Positions 1 through 7,794 of a stretch of DNA of 64,000 nt are shown one piece after another. Under the pieces are notes generated by a model. It was not told the origin of the DNA and did no database searches. It saw only the letters and a program-made list of their open reading frames with translations. The position numbers were made by a program, and so were the translations under genes. The stretch is taken from positions 248,001 through 312,000 of the forward strand of contig NZ_GL379772.1 in assembly GCF_000143765.1 (NCBI RefSeq), given 5' to 3'. The stretch is from Sphingobacterium spiritivorum ATCC 33861. GTDB lineage: Bacteria > Bacteroidota > Bacteroidia > Sphingobacteriales > Sphingobacteriaceae. Within the stretch, counting starts at the first letter, position 1, and every line of letters starts with the position of its first letter.

Positions 1-1160
1 TCTGGTGTCAATGTAATTTTATTTTTGGACATATAATACTGAGGCAGTTCTGCACGATACGCAGACACTTTCTTACCTAATCTGGCCAGGTGCGTAAGGA
101 AGATAGCTACTCCGACCAGTGCATCACGACCGTAGTGAGACGCCGGATAAATGACTCCTCCATTACCTTCACCACCGATCACTGCATTCACTTCCTTCAT
201 TTTGGTCACCACGTTCACTTCACCTACAGCAGCTGCAAAATATTCTCCACCATGTTTGACAGTTACATCACGCAAGGCACGGGTAGAAGAAAGATTAGAT
301 ACTGTATTACCCTTTGTATGCTGTAAAATATAATCTGCAACAGCGACCAGAGTATACTCTTCTCCAAACAGCTCTCCGTCTTCCATCATAAATACCAGAC
401 GATCTACATCCGGATCCACAGCGATACCCAGATCAGCAGCATTTTCGGTTACAGCTTTCGAAAGATCAGTAAGATGTTCTTTAAGAGGTTCCGGATTATG
501 TGGGAATTGTCCGTTTGGCTCGCAATGGATTTTATATACTGTCTGTACACCCAAAGCTTCCAGTAGTGCCGGAATAAATAATCCTCCTGTACTGTTCACC
601 GCATCCACAGCTACTTTAAAATTCGCATTACGCACAGCTTCTGCATCAACCAGATCTAAGGCCAATACATCAGCGATATGTTTTTGCAGATAAGAATCAT
701 TCTTTTCGACCTTACCCAGTTGCCCTACTTCAGCAAAGTCAAAATCAAGGCTTTCACCCAGGCTCAGAACTTCTTTACCTTCTGCATCATTGATAAATTC
801 CCCTTTATCATTTAATAACTTCAAGGCATTCCATTGCCCCGGATTGTGGGAAGCAGTCAGGATAATTCCTCCCCCCGCATTTTCTTTGGGAACCGCTATT
901 TCTACAGTAGGTGTAGTCGACAATCCAAGATCTATCACATCAATACCAATACTTTGTAAGGTGCCGATCACAAGATTACTGACCATCTCTCCCGAAATAC
1001 GGGCATCGCGTCCTACAACAATTTTATTATTTCCGCTTTTTTTGACAATGATTTTGCCAAATGCAGCTGTAAATTTAACTATGTCAATCGGAGTCAGACC
1101 TTCTCCTGCACGACCGCCGATCGTGCCTCTAATACCTGATATTGATTTTATTAATGTCAT
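1..1160 (-). CDS. glmM: Phosphoglucosamine mutase, 5' part (runs off the window)
   Basis: Interconverts glucosamine-6-phosphate and glucosamine-1-phosphate on the way to UDP-GlcNAc for peptidoglycan and LPS; cytoplasmic. I translated the minus strand from the ATG at 1160. It begins MTLIKSISGIRGTIGG and stays open to the window edge (386 residues; the C-terminal phosphate-binding domain lies outside). The phosphoserine loop TASHNP (Ser104) and the metal loop DPDVDR are both visible, which places it in the alpha-D-phosphohexomutase superfamily. GlmM and phosphomannomutase are hard to separate by eye. I prefer GlmM because the N-terminal SISGIRGTIGG segment resembles the Bacteroidota GlmM type. 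No terminator can be seen because the 3' end is missing. Confidence 0.85.
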   Translation of the reverse strand, partial: MTLIKSISGIRGTIGGRAGEGLTPIDIVKFTAAFGKIIVKKSGNNKIVVGRDARISGEMVSNLVIGTLQSIGIDVIDLGLSTTPTVEIAVPKENAGGGIILTASHNPGQWNALKLLNDKGEFINDAEGKEVLSLGESLDFDFAEVGQLGKVEKNDSYLQKHIADVLALDLVDAEAVRNANFKVAVDAVNSTGGLFIPALLEALGVQTVYKIHCEPNGQFPHNPEPLKEHLTDLSKAVTENAADLGIAVDPDVDRLVFMMEDGELFGEEYTLVAVADYILQHTKGNTVSNLSSTRALRDVTVKHGGEYFAAAVGEVNVVTKMKEVNAVIGGEGNGGVIYPASHYGRDALVGVAIFLTHLARLGKKVSAYRAELPQYYMSKNKITLTP

Positions 1161-1302
1161 CTCAAATTATGTTTACCGGGTAAATTTAAGAGAATAGCTG
1201 TATATTTTATAATTAACTATTTCTTTTTTGCTGAACTAACCGTATATTTGTTGCAACAAAGTTTCATTTGATGGAATTATTTCTGTAGGTATAAATTATT
1301 CT

Positions 1303-1310
1303 TACTTTTG
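1303..1310 (+). promoter_or_regulatory. Candidate -7 promoter box (TAnnTTTG) for the PAP2-ZIP pair
   Basis: TACTTTTG matches the Bacteroidota -7 consensus TAnnTTTG and lies 47 nt upstream of the PAP2 start. A second match, TATATTTG, lies at 1243-1250. No convincing -33 TTG is correctly spaced, so this is a motif-level call. Confidence 0.35.
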
Positions 1311-1357
1311 ATATTGGTTTACCTCATACAGACACTGTTCATCATTAAATAGAAAAC

Positions 1358-1948
1358 ATGATTCAACAACTTATTGAAATTGACCAGGCTATCTTTTTAG
1401 CCATTAATCAGGGACTTAGTAATCCCTTTTTTGACTGGTTACTTCCTATTCTCAGAAATCCATATACCTGGGCGCCCTTATACTTATTCCTGGTGATCTT
1501 CTTTATCAAGACATACGGAAAAATGGGAATTCTGATCGTGGTTTTTACACTTGCAAACTTTGGTATTTCGGACGCCGTATCTTCCCATCTGATCAAGAAA
1601 ACGGTGAAACGTGTACGTCCGTGTAATGACATTGAATTCAAAGAAGAAGTCAATATCCGGGTCAGGTGTGGCTCCGGCTTTAGCTTTACTTCTTCACATG
1701 CCACCAATCATTTTGCAATGGCCTTTTTCTGGATTGTACTTTTCCGCAGAAAATGGAAACATACACTTTGGCTGGCGATTACCTGGGCTACACTGATCAG
1801 TGTATCTCAAATATATGTCGGTGTACATTATCCATTTGATGTCCTCTGCGGGGCACTTCTGGGAATTTGCATCGGATTACTGACCGGAAATCTGTTCAAA
1901 AAACTGAGGCCGGACTTTTTTAATTCGATTTCTCCAATTACTGAATGA
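1358..1948 (+). CDS. PAP2-family membrane phosphatase
   Basis: A 196-residue integral membrane phosphatase of the PAP2 (type 2 phosphatidic acid phosphatase) superfamily, probably acting on lipid phosphates or undecaprenyl pyrophosphate at the periplasmic face. The three-part active site is readable: KX6RP (Lys80 to Arg87-Pro88), a Ser-Ser-His motif (His114) in place of PSGH, and the third motif with His157 and Asp161. In the third motif the usual Arg after Ser is Gln151 (SQIYVGVHYPFD). Several hydrophobic helices flank these motifs. The stop overlaps the next gene by 4 nt (ATGA), so the two are probably co-translated. The exact substrate cannot be assigned. Confidence 0.85.
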   Translation: MIQQLIEIDQAIFLAINQGLSNPFFDWLLPILRNPYTWAPLYLFLVIFFIKTYGKMGILIVVFTLANFGISDAVSSHLIKKTVKRVRPCNDIEFKEEVNIRVRCGSGFSFTSSHATNHFAMAFFWIVLFRRKWKHTLWLAITWATLISVSQIYVGVHYPFDVLCGALLGICIGLLTGNLFKKLRPDFFNSISPITE

Positions 1949-2730
1949 GCGCAACCCTTATCATAGCAATTTTATTTATTTCTGCTTTATCCAGCGGAAT
2001 CGCTGTCTTTTTTGTCAAAAGAGACAATACCAGCAACCTCAAACTGATACTTTCCTTTAGCGGGGCTTATCTGTTTGCGATCACTGTACTTCATCTGATA
2101 CCTCATGTGTATCAGGCTTCCAATACCGATCCCGAAATTATCGGGCTGTATGTACTGGGCGGATTTTTGTTTCAGCTTGTACTGGAGCAGTTTTCTCAGG
2201 GTATAGAACACGGGCATATTCACAATCACGGACATCAGGCATTCCCGATCGGGATTATGATAAGTCTGTGTCTGCATGCTTTTCTGGAAGGAATGCCGCT
2301 GGCATCCGCACATCAGAGCGAGCTGGTATTTGGTATCGCTATACACCACATTCCTGCAGCATTTGCCTTGGGAAGTCTATTGCTAAACACCAAACTGACC
2401 AAAACAAAGATTAGTGTGTTCATCATTATTTTTGCAGCAATGACACCGTTGGGCTTTTTATTAAGCAAGGGTATCAGTGCAGGTGAAGTAGGAAATATTC
2501 AATTGTACTTTGATAAGATCATGGCCGTTGTTATCGGTATATTCTTACACATTTCTACGACTATACTGTTTGAATCCGGTTCGGCGGATCATCATCATTT
2601 TAACAAGAAAAAAATGATTGCTGTAGCTTTGGGGGTAGCGGTATCTCTGTTCAACTTCTTATTTGACAGTCATGATCACGCAGACCATAAAGGCCATGAT
2701 CATACCGAACAGCATGATCATCAGCATTAG
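1945..2730 (+). CDS. ZIP-family divalent metal transporter
   Basis: A 261-residue inner-membrane protein of the ZIP (ZRT/IRT-like) family, which moves Zn2+ or related divalent metals. About eight hydrophobic segments are present. The helix IV-V signature is visible around LHAFLEGMPLA and IAIHHIPAAFALG, the latter holding the metal-binding His pair. A His-rich loop (EHGHIHNHGH) sits between helices III and IV, and a His/Asp-rich tail ends the protein. Both are typical of metal-sensing segments in this family. It is translationally coupled to the PAP2 gene by a 4-nt overlap. The direction of transport (import or export) cannot be told from the sequence. Confidence 0.88.
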   Translation: MSATLIIAILFISALSSGIAVFFVKRDNTSNLKLILSFSGAYLFAITVLHLIPHVYQASNTDPEIIGLYVLGGFLFQLVLEQFSQGIEHGHIHNHGHQAFPIGIMISLCLHAFLEGMPLASAHQSELVFGIAIHHIPAAFALGSLLLNTKLTKTKISVFIIIFAAMTPLGFLLSKGISAGEVGNIQLYFDKIMAVVIGIFLHISTTILFESGSADHHHFNKKKMIAVALGVAVSLFNFLFDSHDHADHKGHDHTEQHDHQH

Positions 2731-2760
2731 TAAAAAGATATCCTGAATAGCAGGTATCTA

Positions 2761-2800
2761 AAAAAGTGTCATTCGTTTTCAGACAAATGACACTTTTTTT
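2761..2800. terminator. Bidirectional intrinsic terminator
   Basis: The arm AAAAAGTGTCATT (2761-2773) pairs with AAATGACACTTTTTT (2785-2799), giving a stem with A and T tracts on either side. It can end both the ZIP transcript (plus) and the MarR transcript (minus), which converge here. Confidence 0.85.
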
Positions 2801-2817
2801 ATAAGCTGTTATTTCTT

Positions 2818-3318
2818 CTATTCTTCTCCGGAGCAGAGCGAGCCTCTTAGCTTATCCAGCAGGTCACTGAGTTTTTCACAATCCTTTTCCTTAAAATTCT
2901 TAGGTAGAATGTCATTAAGCAGCATGACCTCTTCCAGTTCTTCCAGAACCTGCAAACCTTTATCTGTAATCAGAAGATCTACAGACCTCTTATCTCCTGA
3001 ACTTTTGCATCTTGAGATCAGATCTTTCGCAACCAGACGATCCATCAGTCTCGAAATATCCGGTGTATTGGTTAACAATCGGCTTTTCAGCAAATTATTG
3101 GTCGCGGGATTCGGATATTGCCCACGAAGAATACGCAGCGCATTGAATTGTTGCAAAGTAATTTGCTGTTTTTCTGCCCGCTTTTCCAGAATCTCGGTCA
3201 ATTTATTCGCAGTAAAAACAAGATTAACCGTCACTTTATGCCACTCGCTTTTGAACTGTCTGACTTTTAATTCTTCCTCAATCTTCATAATTAGTCTAAA
3301 TAAATTTAATACACTCAA
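2818..3318 (-). CDS. MarR-family transcriptional regulator
   Basis: A 166-residue winged-helix regulator. A helical dimerisation region is followed by the recognition helix region (NTPDISRLMDRL) and the MarR wing signature SSGDKRSVDLLITDKG. The real start may be the internal Met at 3288 (MKIEEELKVR), because the first ten residues from 3318 look like leader sequence. The gene diverges from feoA. The roughly 80-nt gap contains the feo promoter box, so control of ferrous iron uptake is plausible, but no operator is identified. Confidence 0.85.
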   Translation of the reverse strand: MSVLNLFRLIMKIEEELKVRQFKSEWHKVTVNLVFTANKLTEILEKRAEKQQITLQQFNALRILRGQYPNPATNNLLKSRLLTNTPDISRLMDRLVAKDLISRCKSSGDKRSVDLLITDKGLQVLEELEEVMLLNDILPKNFKEKDCEKLSDLLDKLRGSLCSGEE

Positions 3319-3355
3319 ATGACATGATCTCCCCCCATTTCCTCAAAACAATTAC

Positions 3356-3363
3356 TATATTTG
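3356..3363 (+). promoter_or_regulatory. Candidate -7 promoter box of the feo operon
   Basis: TATATTTG matches TAnnTTTG, 34 nt upstream of the feoA start, in the intergenic region shared with the divergent MarR gene. No clear -33 element is seen. Confidence 0.45.
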
Positions 3364-3397
3364 GGGTTTAATTGTTCATTAACTTTAAATATACAAA

Positions 3398-3634
3398 ATG
3401 CAGCACAATAATAGCTTGGATAAATTAAAAAAAGGCGAAAGAGCAAAAATACTTAGTTATACTTCTACAGATATCCCTGCCAAATTTTTTGAAATAGGCT
3501 TTCTTCCGGGTATTGATATTGAAATAAAACATATTGCTCCGTTCAATGGTCCAATTTGTGTCAACATTCTTCAGAATAACGCCCTTATTGCATTACGCAA
3601 ATCCGAAGCTAAACATATAATTGTCGAGAAATAG
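3398..3634 (+). CDS. feoA: FeoA-like protein of the ferrous iron transporter
   Basis: A 78-residue cytoplasmic SH3-like protein that assists FeoB in Fe2+ uptake. The FeoA pattern is visible: LDKLKKGERAKIL at the N-terminus, the EIGFLPGIDIEI segment, and a C-terminal ALRKSEAKHIIVE strand. Its length is normal for free-standing FeoA. Its stop codon is separated from the feoB ATG at 3636 by a single base, so it is the first gene of a tightly packed feoA-feoB-small Cys protein operon. Confidence 0.93.
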   Translation: MQHNNSLDKLKKGERAKILSYTSTDIPAKFFEIGFLPGIDIEIKHIAPFNGPICVNILQNNALIALRKSEAKHIIVEK

Positions 3635-3635
3635 C

Positions 3636-5717
3636 ATGAAGTCCCCTATAATAGCCCTCTTAGGGAATCCCAATGTCGGAAAAACATCCCTATTCAACAA
3701 AATTACAAAGTTACATCAAAAAGTCGGAAATTATCCCGGTATTACAGTAGAAAAACGTGAAGGAACGGTGAGTTATGCAAACCAAACCTACCGTGTTATC
3801 GATCTTCCCGGAACTTATACCCTGTTTCCCAATTCTCTTGACGAGGAAATTGTATTCAACACCTTGCATAACAAACAAGGAAGCAACTTTCCGGATCTGG
3901 TCGTCGTTGTGAGTGAACCTACGCATCTGAAACGATCAATCGTACTCTATCAGCAAGCCAGAGAGCTTGGTTTGCCTGCTATTTTTGTAATGAACATGAT
4001 CGATGAAGCCAAAACTAAAGGCATACATATCGATCTTCCAAAGTTAGAGCAATACTTACAGACTAAAGTTTATCAAACCAATGCCCGCACCGGAGAAGGG
4101 ATAAATGAAGTCATCAAACAATTTAAATCTATACCCGGAAATTATTTTGGCAGTTTAGCAATTGATGAACAGTTTCATCCCGCACTGGATGAAGCCAAAA
4201 AGCTATTCCCGCTGGAAACAGAATATTCTACCTGGCAGTTTCTTGCTCAAAATAATGTTGACTTTTTATCCAACGACAAAAGAGCCGCATTAAACGATAT
4301 ACGCCTGAGATATAATCTCGATACAGCTATGCTTCAAAAAAGTGAATCTCTGATCCGGCATAAACTGATTGATGAAAAGTTACAAGGCATTATCTCTTAT
4401 AATCATCAGGAGAAAAAAAGTGCAACACATGGCATTGACCGTATATTATTACATCCGCTGTGGGGGTACGTTATTTTCTTCAGTCTTCTTTTCTTAATGT
4501 TTCAGGCCATATTTGCATGGGCTGCTCCACTGATGGATTTTATTGATGAGACCTTTGCATCACTTTCTGCATACGTTCAGGAATTGCTTCCTGCAGGGCC
4601 TCTCACAGGTCTTCTTACGGATGGTATCATCGCTGGTATAGGAGGTATTGTTATTTTCGTTCCGCAGATTGCCATCTTATTCCTGTTTATCTCCTTGATG
4701 GAAGAGACAGGGTATATGAGCCGTGTGGTTTTTCTCATGGACAGATGGTTGCGTCCATTCGGTCTTAATGGCAAATCCGTTATTCCGCTTATGTCCGGAG
4801 CAGCCTGTGCCGTTCCCGCTATTATGTCGGCACGAAATATTGAAAACAGCAAAGAAAGGCTGATCACCATGCTGGTGACCCCATTCATGACCTGTTCTGC
4901 AAGACTCCCGATCTATATTGTTATTATAGGGCTTGTTATCCCGGACACCAAATTTCTGGGCTTCAATATCCAGGGTATCACTTTGTTTGCACTATATATC
5001 CTCGGTGTAATAAGTGCACTGGGTTCGGCCTGGTTATTAAGCAAAATGCTGAAGAGCAAACATAAGACCTTCCTTATTTTCGAATTACCTACCTATAAAC
5101 TTCCGGACTGGAGAAATGTAGCCATGAATGTGTGGGAAAAATCTTCCGGTTTTATTATTAATGCAGGTAAAATCATTCTTGCGATGTCCGTTATTCTTTG
5201 GGTACTGGGCAGTTTTGGTCCCGGCAAATTCAATCGCGCTGAAGAAATAGTCAATCAGCAGTATCCTAATGCGACAGAAGAAGAACTGGAAAATCATATC
5301 AAATCATTTGAGCTGGAAAATTCCTTTTTAGGTATATTGGGTACAACTATAGAACCGGCTATTGCACCATTAGGCTATGACTGGAAGATGGGTATAGGTC
5401 TGATCTCCTCTTTTGCGGCACGCGAAGTATTTGTGAGTACGATGGCCACGGTCTATGCCTTAGGTGATACAGAAGACGAATCTACCATACAGGGACAGAT
5501 GCGTAAAGAGATTAATAGAAATACCGGATTGCCGGCATACAATTTTGCGTCAGGAATTTCGTTATTACTTTTTTATGCCTTTGCTATGCAATGTATGAGT
5601 ACCATTGCCATTGTCAAAAAAGAGACAGGATCCTGGAAACTGACACTGTTACAAACAGGAATGATGACAGGACTTGCATATATAGCAGCATTCATCGCTT
5701 ATCAACTTTTAAAATAG
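3636..5717 (+). CDS. feoB: Ferrous iron transporter FeoB
   Basis: A 693-residue inner-membrane Fe2+ transporter. An N-terminal G domain (G1 GNPNVGKTS, G3 DLPG, G4 NMID) is followed by a spacer and a membrane core of about eight or more helices, including the Gate-type motif around MSGAACAVPAIMSARN and LVTPFMTCSARLPIY. The open frame extends back to an ATG at 3621 inside feoA. I prefer the ATG at 3636 because it starts MKSPIIALLGNPNVGKT, the normal distance from the P-loop, and lies one base after the feoA stop. It is followed 6 nt later by a small Cys-rich membrane protein. Confidence 0.95.
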   Translation: MKSPIIALLGNPNVGKTSLFNKITKLHQKVGNYPGITVEKREGTVSYANQTYRVIDLPGTYTLFPNSLDEEIVFNTLHNKQGSNFPDLVVVVSEPTHLKRSIVLYQQARELGLPAIFVMNMIDEAKTKGIHIDLPKLEQYLQTKVYQTNARTGEGINEVIKQFKSIPGNYFGSLAIDEQFHPALDEAKKLFPLETEYSTWQFLAQNNVDFLSNDKRAALNDIRLRYNLDTAMLQKSESLIRHKLIDEKLQGIISYNHQEKKSATHGIDRILLHPLWGYVIFFSLLFLMFQAIFAWAAPLMDFIDETFASLSAYVQELLPAGPLTGLLTDGIIAGIGGIVIFVPQIAILFLFISLMEETGYMSRVVFLMDRWLRPFGLNGKSVIPLMSGAACAVPAIMSARNIENSKERLITMLVTPFMTCSARLPIYIVIIGLVIPDTKFLGFNIQGITLFALYILGVISALGSAWLLSKMLKSKHKTFLIFELPTYKLPDWRNVAMNVWEKSSGFIINAGKIILAMSVILWVLGSFGPGKFNRAEEIVNQQYPNATEEELENHIKSFELENSFLGILGTTIEPAIAPLGYDWKMGIGLISSFAAREVFVSTMATVYALGDTEDESTIQGQMRKEINRNTGLPAYNFASGISLLLFYAFAMQCMSTIAIVKKETGSWKLTLLQTGMMTGLAYIAAFIAYQLLK

Positions 5718-5723
5718 ACGATT

Positions 5724-5879
5724 ATGACGAATGAAATTATACAATACAGTATTATTGCAGTTGTTTTTATTGCAGCGGTAATCTTTCTATACCGCAAAAT
5801 GAAGGGTTCATCCAAAGGAGGCTGCGGATGCTCCAAAGGAGCCTGCTGCAACGTAAACGAGTCTGCAAAGCAACAATAA
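5724..5879 (+). CDS. FeoB-associated Cys-rich membrane protein (51 aa)
   Basis: Translated by hand from the ATG at 5724 to the TAA at 5877-5879. It has a single transmembrane helix (about residues 5-23), a basic turn (YRKMKG), and a Cys cluster GGCGCSKGACC with four cysteines. This matches the small FeoB-associated Cys-rich proteins that take the FeoC position in Bacteroidota feo operons. A role in iron or redox sensing near FeoB is inferred from position and cysteines. It lies 6 nt after feoB and directly before a terminator. Confidence 0.85.
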   Translation: MTNEIIQYSIIAVVFIAAVIFLYRKMKGSSKGGCGCSKGACCNVNESAKQQ

Positions 5880-5890
5880 GAATCTACAGA

Positions 5891-5917
5891 GGGAGCAAGT
5901 ACTAGCTCCCTTTTTTT
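5891..5917 (+). terminator. Intrinsic terminator of the feo operon
   Basis: GGGAGC (5891-5896) pairs with GCTCCC (5905-5910), followed by a run of seven T. It lies 11 nt after the stop of the small Cys-rich gene. Confidence 0.88.
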
Positions 5918-6000
5918 ATAACATCCCTCCCACTGTTTCCATACCTTCACAACACAGCCCAACGCATATACTCCCCTTTCCCTATGCCCTCTGCATATCG

Positions 6001-6035
6001 AAAAAAAATATTTTGAAAAAATTGAAATATTTTTT
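6001..6035. repeat. AT-only 12-bp inverted repeat upstream of the DUF4139 gene
   Basis: AAAAAAATATTT (6001-6012) and AAATATTTTTTT (6024-6035) are perfect inverted repeats with an 11-nt spacer, 46 nt before the start at 6082. They could be a weak terminator or a promoter-region structure. All-A/T arms are easy to get by chance. Confidence 0.4.
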
Positions 6036-6081
6036 TGTGGAATGTGGATGAGTACTGCATCCTTGTCCAAATTTTACTATT

Positions 6082-7713
6082 ATGAAGATCGAAACAACAA
6101 TAAAAACCACTCTTGCTTGCCTGTTAGCAATCTCGGGAGCAAACGCACAACAATCAAAAATTGTTAAAGCTGATTTAAAAGACGTCACCTTGTATATTAA
6201 TTCAGCAGAACTTAATCATCATGCAGACCTGATGTTACCCACGGGGACAAGTGAGATTGTATTTACACATGTAGCTAACGGAATAGATGAAAACAGCATA
6301 CAGATCGGAACTTCTCCGGACGTCACTGTCATGTCTGTACGTGCAGCCCAAAACTATATACAGACGGATATAAAAACTGATGCTTACGTAAAAGCGGAAG
6401 AGGCTTATCAAAAAGAGGAAGATATATTAAAAGCATTGCAGAATCAGAAGTCTACTGAAGAAAGCGTTTTGAAATTATTGGAAAGTAATCAAAAAATAGC
6501 CGGAACAAATGGCAATACGTCTGTACTGGAGCTTTCTAAAATGGCAGATTACTACAAAACAAAATACCTGGAAGTAAAAAATAATATTTCTGCTTTGGAT
6601 GACAAGATTACGAAGCAGAAGCAGATAGTGGAAAAAGCCGAAATTCAGCTTGATGAAGTAAAAGGGCAGAATACAGGTTCTGGAGGTCAGCTTATTGTAC
6701 AGGTGTTAAATAATAAAGCCGGCAATCAGCCCTTTGACGTGACTTACCAAAGTCCGAATGCATCATGGTATGCATCTTATGATTTGCGCGCCGCAAATAC
6801 AAGTTCACCTTTACAGATTATATATAAAGCAAATGTCGTACAATTGACAGGTGTGGATTGGAAACAGGTACATCTTACATTAGCAACAGGTAGCCCCACC
6901 CAATATGGCACGATCCCAACATTACAACCCTGGTCTCTTTATTACCAATCCAATATGCCGTTACCCGGTTATTCTGCTCAACTCAGAGGAAGGGTAGCTG
7001 GCATCGCACTGGATGAGAATAAGCTTGAGGAAGTGGTTGTCGTGAATGATAAAAAAGCAAAAGCGAAAAGCAGCATCAGTGCTTATACGCAACAAGTCGA
7101 AAATCAACTTAATACCACTTTCGATATTGCTATTCCGTATGACATTGCTTCTAATGGTAAACCGCATAGTGTATCCCTGAAAGAATACAGCCACACGGCT
7201 AATTATACATATACGGCTGTTCCCCGTCTGGATCCGACTGTATATCTGATGGCAGAGCTTACAGATTATGAAAAACTGAATCTGATGCCGGGATCAGCAA
7301 ACATCATGTTTGAAAATATGATGGTGGGTAAAACAACGATCAACCCAAACAATACATCGGATACCCTGAAATTAAGTATGGGCAGAGACAAAATGATCAG
7401 CATCAAACGGGATAAAGTAAATGATCTGTCCCAGACAAAAGTATTTGGAGGCAGTAAAAAACAAAGCTTCGTATACGAGATAAGCATCAAAAACAATAAG
7501 AAAACCGGTGAAACGATTCTGCTGGAAGATCAATTCCCGATCTCTACAGACAAGTCTATGGAAATCACATTAGATGATGACGGTGCTGCAGAAGTAAACA
7601 GAGAGACGGGAATACTCAGATGGAAAATAACTGTTCCTTCGGGCACAACCAAGAAAGTCAGATTCGGATACACGATCAAATATCCGAAAGATAAGCAACT
7701 GAATATTTATTAA
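6082..7713 (+). CDS. DUF4139 / mucoidy-inhibitor MuiA-like exported protein
   Basis: A 543-residue protein with an N-terminal signal peptide (cleavage probably after GANAQ). Its layout matches the DUF4140-DUF4139 (MuiA-like) family: an N-terminal beta domain, a central coiled coil (about 105-205, rich in K/E/Q) and a C-terminal beta-rich DUF4139 domain that includes SWYASYDLRA. The molecular function of the family is not established. An insertion at about residues 292-330 has LRGRVAGIALDENKLEEVVVV, which looks like pieces of a SusC plug domain and a TonB box. It stands alone between two terminators. Confidence 0.8.
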   Translation: MKIETTIKTTLACLLAISGANAQQSKIVKADLKDVTLYINSAELNHHADLMLPTGTSEIVFTHVANGIDENSIQIGTSPDVTVMSVRAAQNYIQTDIKTDAYVKAEEAYQKEEDILKALQNQKSTEESVLKLLESNQKIAGTNGNTSVLELSKMADYYKTKYLEVKNNISALDDKITKQKQIVEKAEIQLDEVKGQNTGSGGQLIVQVLNNKAGNQPFDVTYQSPNASWYASYDLRAANTSSPLQIIYKANVVQLTGVDWKQVHLTLATGSPTQYGTIPTLQPWSLYYQSNMPLPGYSAQLRGRVAGIALDENKLEEVVVVNDKKAKAKSSISAYTQQVENQLNTTFDIAIPYDIASNGKPHSVSLKEYSHTANYTYTAVPRLDPTVYLMAELTDYEKLNLMPGSANIMFENMMVGKTTINPNNTSDTLKLSMGRDKMISIKRDKVNDLSQTKVFGGSKKQSFVYEISIKNNKKTGETILLEDQFPISTDKSMEITLDDDGAAEVNRETGILRWKITVPSGTTKKVRFGYTIKYPKDKQLNIY

Positions 7714-7729
7714 AAAATGATTATCTTAG

Positions 7730-7760
7730 AAAACCGCTGTATGTTTACAGCGGTTTTTTT
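7730..7760 (+). terminator. Intrinsic terminator after the DUF4139 gene
   Basis: AAAACCGCTGTA (7730-7741) pairs with TACAGCGGTTTT over a 4-nt loop, followed by a T run to 7760. Confidence 0.9.
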
Positions 7761-7781
7761 AGTTTTAAACCTTTAAGTCCT

Positions 7782-7789
7782 TATTTTTG
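7782..7789 (+). promoter_or_regulatory. Candidate -7 box next to the start codon (possible leaderless gene)
   Basis: TATTTTTG fits TAnnTTTG and ends only 5 nt before the ATG at 7795. If used, the transcript would start at or just before the start codon. No properly spaced -33 TTG is seen. Confidence 0.35.
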
Positions 7790-7794
7790 CAGGC

